A DNA stretch of 64,000 nt from Cristatella mucedo (GCA_009760855.2 WPIO01000009.1:367501-431500); one strand, 5' to 3'; counted from the first letter of the stretch, positions 1 to 13,324 are shown. Notes: generated from the letters alone by a model not told the origin. Numbers and translations are program-made.

Positions 1-856
1 CTCCGCGTTGTCTTCTTTACCCTCAATTGAATTTCCACAATGGTAGAGGTCTCTAAATGATCTGGAAATGCAGGTTTCGCACGGTTTGCCTTGCTGCAAT
101 CCGCTAACTAGAAAGAGTCGCCGTGTTATTCGGTATGATCGCGGCACAAGTAATGCCGCTCTCAAAAGCTTAGGTTTGGGAGCTTTAAGCGGTGGCTCTT
201 AGTTCAGCGTCCCTAGGTGCTCGCGCGTCACCACTCAGATCATCGCGCAATGGACAGTCCTGCAGCCGGCACTCTCTAATTGCCCACTGTGAGCAGGGCG
301 ACAGCCGCGTAGGCTCTTCTGCTGCTAGATATCTATGTGGCGCTGGAATCAGCTAGTCTTCACTTTACTTTTACTAGACCGGCTTCTTACTTCGCTAGTT
401 CATTGTCGGAGGAGCGGAGCGGAGAGACGTCGGTCTACTGAGAGGAGAGAAGAAGGGGCGGGCAGGAGCTGAGAAAGGAGACAGCTCCTCTAGAAGGAAC
501 GCACTCCCCGCCATTCGAAATGGCCGAAGCGCTAGTTCCCAGTTTATTTTCGATCAGAAATGCATTGCTCGCATATTAATTGTCTTTTCATTTACTACAC
601 CCTGTGTATCAATTGGGCAGCCCAAACATAGTGCCCAGAGTAGTGAGAGACTTTGAAATTGAACTCGTTATATTATCACATGTGATTCGTGAGCATGTCG
701 CTACTGAATTATTGTGGCACCCGCTGAGATGTGTGCTATTGCTTAGAATTTGCTGGGCCGTGGGTATCATCCTAAGCGAGCTTTTTTAGCGTCGGCACTG
801 TGCCTGGTATCACTAACCCAACGACACCGCTCCTTTTCGGTATATTTAAAGTGCCG
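1..856. other. No supported gene
   Basis: Mixed-composition DNA with short open frames only. Nothing recognisable, and no clear exon with splice signals was found. Confidence 0.5.
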
Positions 857-990
857 AGCTGGATTGGTCCAGCGGTTAAAGTGCTCGCCCCGACCAAGGT
901 CTGGCTGAGGTCGTGGGCTCGAGCCCTTAGGCATACGTGAAGCCCCTGAATAGAGATTAAGTTCTCTTGGGGTGCAATGCAAATGAATTA
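857..990 (+). mobile_element. SINE 2 copy (tRNA-derived head, LINE A-like tail)
   Basis: Starts with a tRNA-like head (GGTCCAGCGGTTAAAGTGC, an A-box-like segment) and has the B-box-like GGGCTCGAGCCC. It is followed by the family tail that ends in ATGAATTATATAT. Ten or more related copies occur in the window on both strands. The tail resembles the 3' end of LINE A. This copy has lost pairing in its tail stem. Confidence 0.8.
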
Positions 991-1456
991 TATATATTTA
1001 TATCAAGTGCCTAGAAAGTGATCAAGTTCTCTGAGCGAGCTGTACAAATGTATTGTTATTGTTTTTATTATCATTATTATTTTTAACCGTGTACTCTAAT
1101 CAAAACATGATGGTCGTCAAGTCTTGCGTTTCTTTCTTCAAAGTCACTGCATATTGCATGCTAGAAATGAACCCCGCTCTCCGAAATGTAAGCCCAGTTG
1201 TCAATTTCGCTAAGAATTATCCCTCAATAACACACCCTTTACGACCCTTTAATTATATAAGCATTTGATGTACGTAACATGAGTGGAGTCTCATGCAATC
1301 GATGGCTCTGCGGTGTCATACCGCAACAGTGAGCTGGCGACACCGCGGCGGCTCAGCGACTCTTCGCAGCTGCTGCAGACGCTCCCATTACAGCGGCACG
1401 CGGCGCTCCCGCACTGCAGCGAGCGTCTGGAGAGTACTGACCCTCTGCCATTTCAG

Positions 1457-1653
1457 TCAAAAGCACGAAAGCGATCCAAGATTTCAAGTCAGAGTCAGAG
1501 TCAACGCTGCCGCCCTACATTGGGTGTCAGGCTTTCACCGAACCGCCGCCGCCTCCGCCGCTGACCTACCTGGCAGAGCGTGCCAATAACGTGACCGTCA
1601 GCTCGTGTCTCTCGGTCTGCTATAGGAGCGACTATGAATTCGCATTGTTGCTG
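1457..1653 (+). CDS. WSC-domain protein, exon with first half of the domain
   Basis: The exon follows a pyrimidine-rich acceptor (CTCTGCCATTTCAG) and ends at CTG before GTACGC. It enters with two bases and leaves in phase 0. The translation has a YIGC motif, a proline run, then NVTVSSCLSVC and YEFALLL. This is the order of the first half of a WSC domain, a cysteine-rich carbohydrate-binding module of extracellular proteins: GCY-like start, T-x-E/S-x-C-x-x-x-C core, then a hydrophobic stretch. The next exon (2118) starts in the same phase and supplies the second half. An in-frame stop at 1438-1440 shows that coding cannot extend far upstream without splicing. The rest of the protein is unknown. 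A possible upstream exon around 1283-1434 has a compatible phase but would leave an intron of only about 22 bases, so it is not called. Confidence 0.6.
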
Positions 1654-2117
1654 GTACGCGGCTGCTGAGATCGGTTTCAAAAGCAGAGCACGAGCGCGCG
1701 ATCGACCCAGGCCAAGGTCCCCAATCCTACGACTTGCCCCGATCAGTTAAAGTTAAGGTTAGAGCTGACCAGACAGCCTCTAAAGACTAATCACTGCGAA
1801 AACACTTCTGTAACTTCATGCAAAACCGCAATTGCCTTACAGATGTCATAGTTGCTCTAGACGCATAGTTCGTCAGACCTCTGGCATTTGCAATCATGAT
1901 ATTCCGTTGAATCCGTTGAAACCAAAGCAAGTTCGCATTCGATAATAGGCCCGTTCTCACGACCCGCTGCACAAGCGGCTCTCCTTACCTCAAGTTCCCG
2001 CAGCGAGGAGAGTTTTCAGCAGCCGCGTTTGATTCAGTTGCGCCCGCTTGAAGTCGGGGTTTCGCTCGCTAGACCGGGAGGAGAGAATGCTTACTTGGCT
2101 TACTGCGGCGCTTGCAG

Positions 2118-2253
2118 GGCGGAGACACGTGCTACTGCTCGAGCTTCAGCGGGACAGGAGCGCCGCAGACCGAGGACCGCTGCGGCTCGCCGTGCAGCGG
2201 CAATTCTAGCCAGATCTGCGGAGGCACGGCCTCCGTCAGCGTCTATTCGCTAG
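2118..2253 (+). CDS. WSC-domain protein, exon with second half of the domain
   Basis: The exon runs from a CTTGCAG acceptor to the donor CTAG/GTGAGC and leaves in phase 1. It encodes GGDTCYCSSF, then RCGSPCSGNSSQICGG and SVYSL. This is the hallmark second half of a WSC domain: G-x-x-CYC, C-x-x-x-C-x-G-N, CGG, then S-V-Y. Joined to the exon at 1457 it gives one complete domain of normal size. Such domains sit in secreted or membrane receptors, including polycystin-1-like proteins, and in glycan-binding enzymes. Which type this is cannot be told from one domain. No confident downstream exon was found. The open frame at 2471-2577 with LGSYKASYEG is a weak candidate for a further repeat, but its key cysteine is replaced by serine. 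Confidence 0.7.
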
Positions 2254-2599
2254 GTGAGCATCCTTCAGCCCACCCTTCTTTACGTCGCGGACCATTGGTG
2301 TCGCGGAATACCGGAAGGGACGGCGAAGATTTTTTCTGGCTGATCTCGGAGTGCTTGCACAGTGTTTTTGCTCGGAATCTTATCGATATAAGGCAGCAAC
2401 CCACGCAGATTCCCGGCATGCTTGTGGGCGAGGAGGGTGCGCTAGCTGGCATTCGCATCTCTGGAGGCTAGCCTTCGGCGGACCTTTTCGTCGATTACCT
2501 CCCCTCCTCCTCCTCCTCCATCGAAGGCCCGGCGGCACACACCTTGGAAGCTACAAAGCTTCCTACGAGGGGAAATCCGGCTAGCGGGGCGCGGTGAGC

Positions 2600-3300
2600 T
2601 TCAGGCGCTCTCCTAGCGCACGCACTCAGCAACACCGGGTCGCGTCCTGAAGGCGTGAAGGTCGCGTTCTATGGCGCGAGGCTCTCGATGTGTCCGTCCG
2701 CGTGGTGCAGCTCGCTTTGAGTGCGCGAAGCTTAGTGAGGTTCTATTTCTTGTGGCGGATATTTTCACGAACCGAAGGTGTGTGAAAAGAGGTCAGCGGC
2801 GTCGGCGGTGCGCAATGCGGCGAGAGCGAAGAGCGCTGAGCGAGCGAGCGAGCGAAGCTTCGGGAGGAGCCTCCAGCAGCAGCAGCAGCAGCAGGTGCGC
2901 GCGTGGGCAAGAAGAGGAGAGGGGCCAGAAGAAGGAGGCGATCATTCAAGAGAGCGGTTAGAGCGGCTTGCAGATCGACGCGCCGCCTTCCGCGCGTCGG
3001 CTCCGGCTCCATTTGCAATTGAAGCCGACCTGTCGTTGAGACCGCCGAGGGCGCGGCAGCGTGTCAGCGTCGCTCGCGCGCCTTCCGCGTCAGCTTCAGC
3101 TCCCGTGCCCTCCAGAGAGGCGGGCGACGCCGCGGGGATGCCGGAGTCTCTGAGCACAAAAGGAGCCCGGGTGCAGCTTCCGAGACGATATTTATGTTGG
3201 GGGGCTAAAGTGAGTCTCTCGAGACCTCGGCATATCGCAATACGAAGCATCGATATCTGATGAGACATCTCTGTCTGTCTTTCTGCCATCTGTGTGCGTC
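2600..3300. other. GC- and CpG-rich segment with short CAG run
   Basis: Base composition rises sharply compared with the flanks, and there is a short CAG/GCA run near 2875-2895. Several overlapping frames are open on both strands, as expected of GC-rich DNA. It could be a promoter or 5' untranslated region, but no start codon and splice donor combination is convincing. Confidence 0.35.
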
Positions 3301-6300
3301 ATATGTCGGCTAACGGTGAGGGTTGCGACTTGGCGACTAGGTTTCCGATGGCTCGAGCCTGCCTGGCACAGCTGCGCACCGAAGAGAGATTAATACTTTA
3401 AAGTAAAACTAGATAAGCGGAGAAATGGAGTACAGCGATAACTATTTTTGTATCCGCGAAAGAGCGGAACATTGTGAAAGTCGTGTCTTCGGGTCCTCTG
3501 GCGCCTCAACGCGCTTACCCTGTTCGCACGCACCGGGCGTGGTTGGGAGCGTCTAGAAGAGCAGCCAGGGTATGTGAAGTGCTGCGCGACGGCGTCACAT
3601 CTAGCTACTTCCGATTATGCCCACTAGAAGTCAAGGTATAGCCCTTATCTTAAACGAAGCCCGCTCTAATGTTGGGGCAGCTCGGCGCGGAGAACTTGCT
3701 GACCCCCCCCCTCCCCCGCAGCTTGGCTTGCAGCAAGCGTCCAGCGGCAGGGGCAATGAGAAATTAGGTAGGGACCTCACATGGACTAGCCACGGAGAGG
3801 GCTGGCTTCCTGCTGCACAGCTGGGGTGAGCTAAGAATATCTATATTTTCCCTGCAGTTTCAGTAAGGCAGCTTTTGACCTGCCCGGAAAATAAGCTCTA
3901 ATCAGTGTCGCCTGGAGAGCGTACGACTTTTGGTTTTTCCATTTAACCTTAAATGCAAGCCACTGACGCACTTATGAACAACACTTTCGCTGCCGATGCG
4001 GAAAAGCTCCTAATCTTGTATGTCTTGCAACTTAAAAATCCTCACTTCCCGTATCAATGCAGCTGTTTGGCTTTGCCCATACCATTGCTTCATTACCTTT
4101 TTCTTTAATGAAGAATGTTCTGGTTATAGTTACCGGCTAGCTGGTGTAGTTTGCCCGATGAGGGGTTAGGCATGCAGTGCCTGCCTATGATAAACAAATA
4201 TGCTCAGCCCGATGCACACTGGCAGGTGTTGATTGGAGAACGTCATCTAATTTTCTATCTGAGAACCACCGAAAATGGCAGTCGTTTGGGTTGTTGGCAC
4301 CTCGGTAGTTGACCAAATTTTGATAGCAGTGAGGGTTGAACCGTCTAGGGAGATGGTTTTTTGCCAGGGCCAGTCAATCGTAGAGGACACACACACGCGC
4401 GCACGCGCGCGCGCGGGCGCGCGAACGCACACACACTCATACATGGTTATAGTTATAGCTATATGTGAGGCGATCGTAACTTTTTATTTTGGCACACAAT
4501 CCCTGGCTGCGAATACCACTTTGCTACGTTGCTGATGCATTTGAGCTAGCTAACTGCCAAGCGAGGCAGCCCGGGCTCCTCTTGTTACTCGCCGCCAATT
4601 AACCATTAGGCATGAGAAATGGGATCCAGGAATGGACCACGTGGATGACGATGGAAGCATCCAACCTACACAAGCGCTTCAGAGGCTGCTTTGTCGATGG
4701 GAACTCGACATGCAGCATTCAGTCTGAGACTAAAACCAGTGGCGATCTCGAAGAGTGGGAAAAAGGTACGGCACCGAGCTCGTGCGCTGCCGCTGCAGAA
4801 ACAACGCACGGCGCACCATATTGTCTCCGCTGTCATTATCAAAGCACCCGCTGCTGACACTCACTGTCTCTGCTGCGGTAGCTGATGTTCAGCGAGGCTT
4901 GGCTCGAGCACCCGAGCAAGAATGGCTTGCATTAATCTTGCTCGCCGATTCGGGCAAAGAAAAAAGATCTGTGTTTACATTGTTGTATTTCATCGCATGT
5001 CGCCGTAGAATTAGCCTTTAATTGTTCGAGAGTCAGCTGCGCTCGTCTTCTTTCGCTTGGCGAGCACTAATGTGGGTGATTTTAAAAGCAAGCATACGAA
5101 GCTCTCACTGACGAGGAAGCCAGCTACCGTATCCAGACTAAACGCAAAATTATTCATAAGATGAATGAGTGAGAAGATAATCCTAGCTGAACCAGATAGC
5201 GGCAGGTAGCTACCTGCTGCAGGATGAGCACTACTGCTGCTGCTGCTGCTGCTGCTGCTTGCTTTCAGAAATCGGCAGGGCTTGCTGTAACTTGCACGGC
5301 TTTACGGGCCCCGCTCTTTCGGATCAAATCGACAAGTGCAGCATCACAGCGCCTCAGCTGACTGCTAAAGTGAAGTAAATCCTTTCGCATGTGATTGTTG
5401 TCGCGAGTCTGCATCTAATAGCATCGAGTACAAATATTCTCTGGAGGGAGCAGCTGTTTCCAAATATGTATCATAGTAAATATACTTCTTTCTTACTGCT
5501 GAATGTCTTGACCTATCATTTTGTGAACGCCGTGACAGTAGTGTCGCGCCATAATAACTCTTCACTGACCTGGATGTCGCAGCTCCAATAACTAAAACAA
5601 ATTCAGACGATGTTCATTTTGCTCACGTGAATATTGATGTTGATTTTTTAACTGTATTATTTCATAAATACCGGTAGATGCAAAACGAACTTACGCCGAG
5701 TGCATCGGCGATGCCGTGAGCAGCTTTCCTGCTTCATACTGCGTTTGCATCTAGTCCAGTACACTTTTTAGCAATTGGCTAGGAAAATCATTGCTGAGTT
5801 AGCACGCAGCTTTGTTTGGCAATTGGTAAAAATAAGCTAGTGTATAAACTAAACTAGTGTATCCGCGACGTCTTGTTTTATCCAGAAATGGATCTATTAA
5901 AAATATAAGAATTCAACCAATGGTCGCAATTGTAACGACTGAGGCATCTTGCTGTAGATCTCAGGCCGCACTTTATCGGATGTTTCACTACAGCCAGCAT
6001 CATTTCGACGGCCGTCAAGACGATCGTGCCCACTAATGACTGGCCGTCGAATGCAAGGGAGTGCATCTCGCACTGCTGGTGGTCACTTGTACCGTACGCT
6101 TCGCTCGTCACCAGGGTAGGCTGGACGGGCTCTCGATTGCTGATCGACAAGATTGCGATACCAATGTTCTAATCCTAATATTTCAGAACGGTAAAGGGGA
6201 AATCGGGGGGGGGGGGGTTATGCCCACACCCCTATAGGAGTACTATAGGAGTTATGTCCCTCAAAACACATTTATTGATATTTCTCATATACTAATTGAC

Positions 6301-7020
6301 CGACATGCATGCAAGTTTGCACAAACAACAAGGGCAGCATTATACATCTATCTTTTTTGTAACCACAGTGCCACTTTGACCTTCTGATGACCTGTAAAAG
6401 TCAAGGTCAAATTTTCGCTTCGGTACATCCCTTCGGTTTTATTAAAACAAGTTCATTACAATGCATTGTAGGAATATTTTAAACCCCTCAAACGATGCAG
6501 AACACCTTTACCCTGGAATTATTCTAAAAAGTAAATAAGTTTTTACGACGTTTAAAAAATCCCATTTATCAGGAAAGTGTCAATCATGTAACTTTGAAGG
6601 ACAGTCGCGATATATTCACTTCACATAAAACCGAGCCTGAGAAATTAATACGTAAACAATGTCAACCAGAGCATATATTCCAAATTTCAAGTCGATGTGG
6701 CCATAGATGGCCAAGCTGCAGCATCTCAAAGATGCAAAGCCTCAGGAAGCACAGACACAATTCAACGATAGCTCAACCAGCTGGCAGTATATACCTTGAT
6801 GTCAAAAACCCGTAACTGTCGTAAATTGTTGCCAATACTTTCAATATGTCTTTCTGGAGGATCATGCATTTCACACAATCATACTTTTCAAGTTTATCGG
6901 ATCACTATTATCGAAGAATGACATAAGCTTGATGGCGAAATTAGGCACGATAGCTCTCATACCACGGGCAGTCAAACCAAGCCGGCAGTCAAACCACCCG
7001 GGCGTCTGACCTTCCTCCCT
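3301..7020. other. No supported gene; simple repeats
   Basis: Contains a CA/CG-alternating stretch near 4387-4437, a CTG run near 5229-5260 and a G run near 6206. The interval 6290-6830 has GACCTT and GGTCAAATTT motifs like those in old invertebrate repeats, but I could not assign it to a family. No exon is called. Confidence 0.4.
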
Positions 7021-7030
7021 ACCTCCCCCT

Positions 7031-7084
<54 letters not shown>

Positions 7085-7094
7085 CTCTCTCTTT
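7031..7094. repeat. (CT)n microsatellite
   Basis: Nearly pure CT dinucleotide repeat of about 60 bases. Confidence 0.95.
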
Positions 7095-7565
7095 CTCTAT
7101 ATCTCTTTTCTAAGCCTCAGTGCAGCGCTAGAATTTTGGCAAGCATGTGGTATGCATGTTATTCAAGCAGACTCTGCCTGTACCTCTACTTCTCAATGCA
7201 AATCCTAATGCTTGCAGTTTTCACCTTGTTTTGAAGGGATCTGATAGGGTGTGTGTTTGCACCCCAACGCTGGCTAATAGCATCCCTGTTAACACGTGTA
7301 TGGATATGTATGGAGCTCAGGTGTTCGTGCTCTACAGCTTCGGGCAAGCAGATAAACTGCAGGTTAGTAGGCCGCTTGAGGTCACAGACCCGTCACGTTT
7401 CCCAAATTGCTTTCGCAAGAATTGCTGACTAAGCCAGAGTCACTGCACTGCCACTGAAACTATCATTGGCTGATATAACTATTGGTTTGTGCTTCAGCAG
7501 TGGTGGCAAGTGCTGCTCCTATGGGTGCTACCATGACTGCTGCCGCTGCCACGCTGGACATTTGC
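7095..7565. other. No supported gene
   Basis: Short open frames only. None has a recognisable domain or good splice signals. Confidence 0.45.
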
Positions 7566-7571
7566 TGCAGC

Positions 7572-7630
7572 TCCTCCTCCTCCTCCTCCTCCTCCTCCTC
7601 CTCCTCCTCCTCCTCCTCCTCCTCCTCCTC
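7572..7630. repeat. (CTC)n microsatellite
   Basis: About twenty CTC triplets. It reads as poly-Ser or poly-Leu on one strand and poly-Glu or poly-Gly on the other, which explains the overlapping frames around it. Confidence 0.95.
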
Positions 7631-8145
7631 TCGATCGTGCTTGTGCTCCTTCTCTGCTTGCTTCTCCCTCCAGCTGCTCCTTCTGTGCATGCTGCTGCTC
7701 CTGCCTGCTGCTGCTGGTATTATGCATATAGAGGCATGTGCATGCATACCTATATATAGAGGCCCCTCTGGACGTAAAGCCCTACTTTTGGTTTGTAGCT
7801 TTTGCCTGTGAAACAGTACATTTCCTCCTTATTAAAACGGCGATAGAGCCCTCGAGAGAAGGAACCGGAATCTTGCGCCGTAGGCTCGAGTGGTGAATTA
7901 ATTGACAGCCTTGGCCGTTCGCTCAGCGCCAGATGGGCGGTCCTTTACATTAAAAGCAATGTGGGCCGGTCTATGTCTCAAAAATAGGGGTCACATGGTG
8001 GGTGATAGAGGCCTACGTGGAATACCGTGCATAGTTCGAATGGACGAAGATAATTCCTGTTTTTCACGTGGTCTGCAATATTTGAGCTCAAAGAGGTGCC
8101 GACTTGTGGAAGGATGCTGCTGCTGCATGACCGAAGAAGGATGAC
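7631..8145. other. No supported gene
   Basis: Unremarkable sequence between two microsatellites. Nothing recognised. Confidence 0.4.
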
Positions 8146-8149
8146 AAGG

Positions 8150-8202
8150 GAAGGAAGGAAGGAAGGAAGGAAGGAAGGGAAGGAAGGAAGGAAGGAAGGG
8201 AG
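8150..8202. repeat. (GGAA)n microsatellite
   Basis: Tetranucleotide GGAA/GAAG repeat with one interruption. Confidence 0.95.
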
Positions 8203-9640
<1,438 letters not shown>

Positions 9641-9644
9641 ACAC

Positions 9645-9773
9645 TCGCGAGCACTCACACACTCACACACACACACACACGCGCACATACTTGCACACAC
9701 ACGCACACACACACACAAACACACACGCACATATATATATATATATATATATGTATATACATACATATATATG

Positions 9774-9821
<48 letters not shown>

Positions 9822-9951
9822 GAGATTAAGTTCTCTGATAGTGATTTATCAAGCGTATTATATATATATATATATTTATATTTATTTATTTATTTATATT
9901 TATATATACATATATGTGTGTGTGTTGTGTGTGTGTGTGTGTGTGTGTGTG

Positions 9952-9992
<41 letters not shown>
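9645..9992. repeat. Compound CA/TA/GT microsatellite
   Basis: Successive CA, TA, GT, TA and GT tracts. In the middle (9819-9870) sits a short LINE A-like tail: AGAGATTAAGTTCTCTGAT followed by TATCAAG. This suggests that the microsatellite grew from a transposon tail. Confidence 0.9.
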
Positions 9993-9994
<2 letters not shown>

Positions 9995-10034
9995 TGTGTG
10001 TGCACGTATGTATGTCTATATGTCTGTGTACGTG

Positions 10035-10345
10035 CACGAACTTGACTCTGCGGCTATGCTTGTCTGTCGTGAACGTCAAAACTGCCACATCCAGACCACT
10101 TCTCCCCGACTTGCATTGGCACCCCATCGAGCAGCATTTGGACTTCGAGGTTCTGTCACTCACTTTTAGATCTCATTGTTCGTTCTCCTGCTAAAAATAC
10201 CTTTCTGAAAAACTTTCCAATGGCGCTTCGCATTGTTCCTGCTGCTATTTATACTCAAGTCGTGTAGCCGTACCACTACCCAATCTCAAATCATTTGAAG
10301 AGTCCCTTTAGTGGCTCCTAAAGCCTGGAACTCACTTCCGACTGA
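10035..10345 (+). mobile_element. LINE A fragment (C-terminal end of ORF2)
   Basis: The frames retain CLSVVNVKTATSRPLL and LHWHPIEQ-like segments. These align with the more intact LINE A copies (CRERRSCHITPLLADLHWLP). Heavily decayed. Confidence 0.65.
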
Positions 10346-10798
10346 GGACAAGAGATCCACTGACTTCATGACAAGGGGCTGAAAATCCGCCAGATCTTGT
10401 CCTTGCTAGTTGCGCAGGACCGTGGAGAAGCGCGCTTGACTGCCTCTTCTTCACTCCTCGAGGCACCAGCTCCCTCTGCCATTCATTTCCACCGTCCGGC
10501 CGCCGGTCCACTAGTTCTATTGTGTTGAGTATGTGTATCTGTGTGGGCAGACGCACACCCGAAGATCGAATAGACAACACGGCAGGCAGTTGATTTTCAA
10601 TCCAAGGAAGCCACGCTTGATCTAGGGGCCACGATGACCGCCTCAGTCCGGGATAACTTGCAAGTGTATTATTGGCCACGATATGCTCCTCTCGATGACT
10701 TTCGCCGAAGCGGTGCGTTGTCACGGTACAGCGGACACAACACACTCCAAGGTCAACTTCCCACCAGTGGTGTTCCCAGCAAATTGTGCACCCGGTGA
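10346..10798. other. Unassigned 450-bp segment between two LINE A fragments
   Basis: Not similar to LINE A. The minus strand holds a 137-codon open frame with no recognised motif. It could be a low-copy repeat insertion or a remnant of a longer element. Confidence 0.4.
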
Positions 10799-10799
10799 C

Positions 10800-11442
10800 G
10801 AACTACACAGAGGCGCCAAACTCGGCAGCTAGACTTTTCTGCCGTGAGCGTCGCAGTTGCCACATTACTCCACTTCTCGCCGACCTGCACTGGCTACCAG
10901 TCAAGCAACGGATTGACTTCAAGGTTTTATCGCTCACTTTTAGGTCCCTTCATTCTATGGCTCCAGCCTATCTGTCAGATATACTACCCCATCAGGCCAA
11001 GCATCGTACCACCCGCTTTTCGGAATCCAACAGTCTAGAAATACCTCATACAAACCTTAAATCCTTTGGAGACCGTGCATTTAGTTCATATGCTCCCAAA
11101 GCCTGGAACTCCTTCCCGACCTGCGTCAAAACATCCCCTGACCTGACCACATTTAAAAGGAACCTAAAAACACACCTATTTAGGAGAGCATTTAGTGGGT
11201 CCCTGCGATTCGTCCTTGATGTGCTTCTGCGTGCTGACACTGTGCATGCTGCCACTAACCACATTTGCATGCTGACCCTGTGCATGTCACCCCTAACCAT
11301 ATTATTCATTTCGTTTGTTTTTCAAGCATGATTTTACTTACCATTCAATTGCATTTCACTTTACACCAAATGTAAAGCGCCTAGAGAGAGATTAAGTTCT
11401 CTGATGGCGCTATATCAAGTGAATTATTATTATTATTATTAC
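10800..11442 (+). mobile_element. LINE A copy, 3' part of ORF2 and 3' end
   Basis: The frame from 10786 encodes NSAARLFCRERRSCH, LHWLPVKQRIDFKVLSLTF and LHSMAPAYLSDIL. This is the C-terminal region beyond the reverse transcriptase in CR1/L2-type LINEs. After the stop come a spacer, then the 3' end with AGCGCC at 11376-11381 pairing to GGCGCT at 11406-11411. An inner AGAGA/TCTCT stem and a TTA repeat tail follow. This is the best sense-strand view of the family's 3' end. Confidence 0.85.
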
Positions 11443-11764
11443 CCTCCTCCCCAGGATTAGGCGCTCATTTTGCTCACCCCGATCCAACGCTCCTAATCCA
11501 GCGCCCGCGGACAATGCCCCTAGCCCCTTAGGTGTGCCACTGCTTCGCACAATGGCTGATAGCTGTCTAAACTTCCGCTTGCTAATTCTGCAGCTTTTCA
11601 GCTGTAGCCTTGTAGCGCTCTCTACCAAAGCGATCGATCGCTAATTCTGTCTTGGCTCAGCTATGTGTCTCCTTTACTGAAGTAGCTGTAATGGCTCCCT
11701 ACCGATCAACGGATGCGGAGTCAAAGTCCTACTGTGACCTACAAGGCTACAGCCATGGCTAGGC

Positions 11765-12190
11765 TTCTTCACACCTAGTTGACCTGCCACTCCTGTTTCA
11801 GTCACCTCGTGCCCTCAGGTCTTCTGTAAGCAATAAATTGACTGCTCCATTCCTATAATGAATTAGCTGTTCAAATTCTTCGCTAAAAGATTGCTAGCGG
11901 GTGAATGTTTTTTTTCTTTCACAATTCGTACGAAACAGCATATACTCTCTTGGTACCGACTGTGGCACATCCTTTCCAGCCGCCGCGAGCTGCTACTTCT
12001 ATGTTACTCCCTTCCTCAAATGCCCTCTTGACTCAGCTATGCTTCTCACTGTTTCTTTGTTTCGTGAAATGACTTATGGCCACTATATTTGCACTGAAAG
12101 CCTCCTATGCTTTCAGTGCGATTTATAAAACTTTACAGCGTTGCACCCATTTAGTCCTATTGGCTTTGTGTAGCTACAGACGGAAATACA
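11765..12190 (+). mobile_element. LINE B 3' fragment
   Basis: Related to the tail of the LINE B copy at 48620-49705. It shares the segments around GGCACATCCTTTCCAGCC, GACTCAGCTATGCTTCTCAC and the frame REMTYGHY-x-CTESLL. Truncated at the 5' side. Confidence 0.65.
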
Positions 12191-12404
12191 TTGCAGCATA
12201 GTATGCTATTTAAGTGCTATCTTAGTACCGTGCAACATTCGAGCAAGCTATGCTGCACGCTGGCGTGCAGTATAAGTAAACAACGACCGTAGATACCACC
12301 CGGTACGCGGTGCTGGCAGCATGCCAAAGTGTCGCCTACATCGCACGCGTTAACAGCAGCGGCGGCACGTTGAAGCGCTCTTCTGCTCGCGCTCTACGTT
12401 GCAG

Positions 12405-12665
12405 TTCTCAGCTGCCTCGGCTCAGCGTAAGGTGCTGCTTCTCGGGTACCTGCAGAGAAACCTGGCTTACGTGCATGCCATTTTTAAAAGTCAGCCGCAG
12501 GCATTCTACACCCACGATATGGATTCGCTGCTGAAGGCGAGCAGCGAACTTCGAGATGAAAATGGCAGCAGCGCGCCAGCCGCCGCCGCCGCTGCTACTG
12601 GCCTAAGCGGCCGCAGCAGCAGCGGCAGCAGCAGTGGCCTGGAGGCTGTGGTTCCTGTTCACGAG
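12405..12665 (+). CDS. Unrecognised protein, internal exon
   Basis: The exon is bounded by CTCTACGTTGCAG and the donor CACGAG/GTGAGC, and both ends are phase 0 (87 codons). It encodes VLLLGYLQRNLAYVHAIF, then AFYTHDMDSLLKASSEL, then an alanine/serine-rich low-complexity stretch ending VVPVHE. The first half looks helical and not like a repeat product, and no similar segment occurs elsewhere in the window. I do not recognise the family. The phase is compatible with direct splicing to the exon at 17207, so the two may belong to one gene. Nearby ACGTTGCAG/TTCTCAG gives a second, slightly later acceptor. Confidence 0.5.
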
Positions 12666-13324
12666 GTGAGCGTGCAACGGCTCGATGCGACTGCAGCACG
12701 CTCTGTGCAGCAGCTGGCTGTCCCAGAGACGGCCAGCTGGCGCTCACGTGCCCCAGTCAAATTGGGCACATTGGTACTTTTCCCTGCGTCCGAGATTAGG
12801 GGTAAGAGGTGCTCACGCGCCACACGATCGAGGTCGGATGCTTGATTCGCAAAGCAGGCAATTCTGTATTGCCCGCAGCAAGCTAGGATGACGTTCTGGT
12901 GATATTTAAATGGGATTTTTGAAACGTCAGCTTTGATCTTTTTAGTTTAGTACAGTTGCGTTGATTAGCTTCTTTCTAAATGGGGTCTTGCGTTTTTAAT
13001 CGCTTTCACTGCAACTTGGTGTTTTCAGTTCTAGCAGTTTAGTTGTCGTCAGGCACAGCACGGAAAGTCCGCTGACGACCGCTGCCACCAACTAATTGGC
13101 TACACGCACCGCCGCGTAGCTAGGATGGATGCACGTGACTCCGCGACTCCTACTCCCCTCTCAGACTGCCCTCTGTGCGCTCCACCTTACCGCGACTGCT
13201 CTCGCCGTGCTACACGACTCAGTGAGCGGCACAGCCCGCTCACAAGCAGCATCGTTCAAGGAGCGGCTGGCACAACAAGGCAGTCAAACGCCGAAATCAC
13301 AACTCTCACTAGCGACGGCTGAGC
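12666..13324. other. No supported feature
   Basis: Presumed intron of the gene with the exon at 12405. No recognised repeat. Confidence 0.35.

Noticed and set aside
857-990. tRNA genes at the SINE heads
   Set aside because: The A- and B-box-like segments belong to multicopy SINEs with characteristic tails, and no cloverleaf with acceptor stem is seen.
2778-3260. 160-codon frame with a Gln run
   Set aside because: GC-rich region where several frames are open on both strands. No motif, start context or splice signal supports it.
7463-7811. Poly-Ser, poly-Leu, poly-Glu and poly-Gly frames
   Set aside because: CTC trinucleotide repeat read in different frames.
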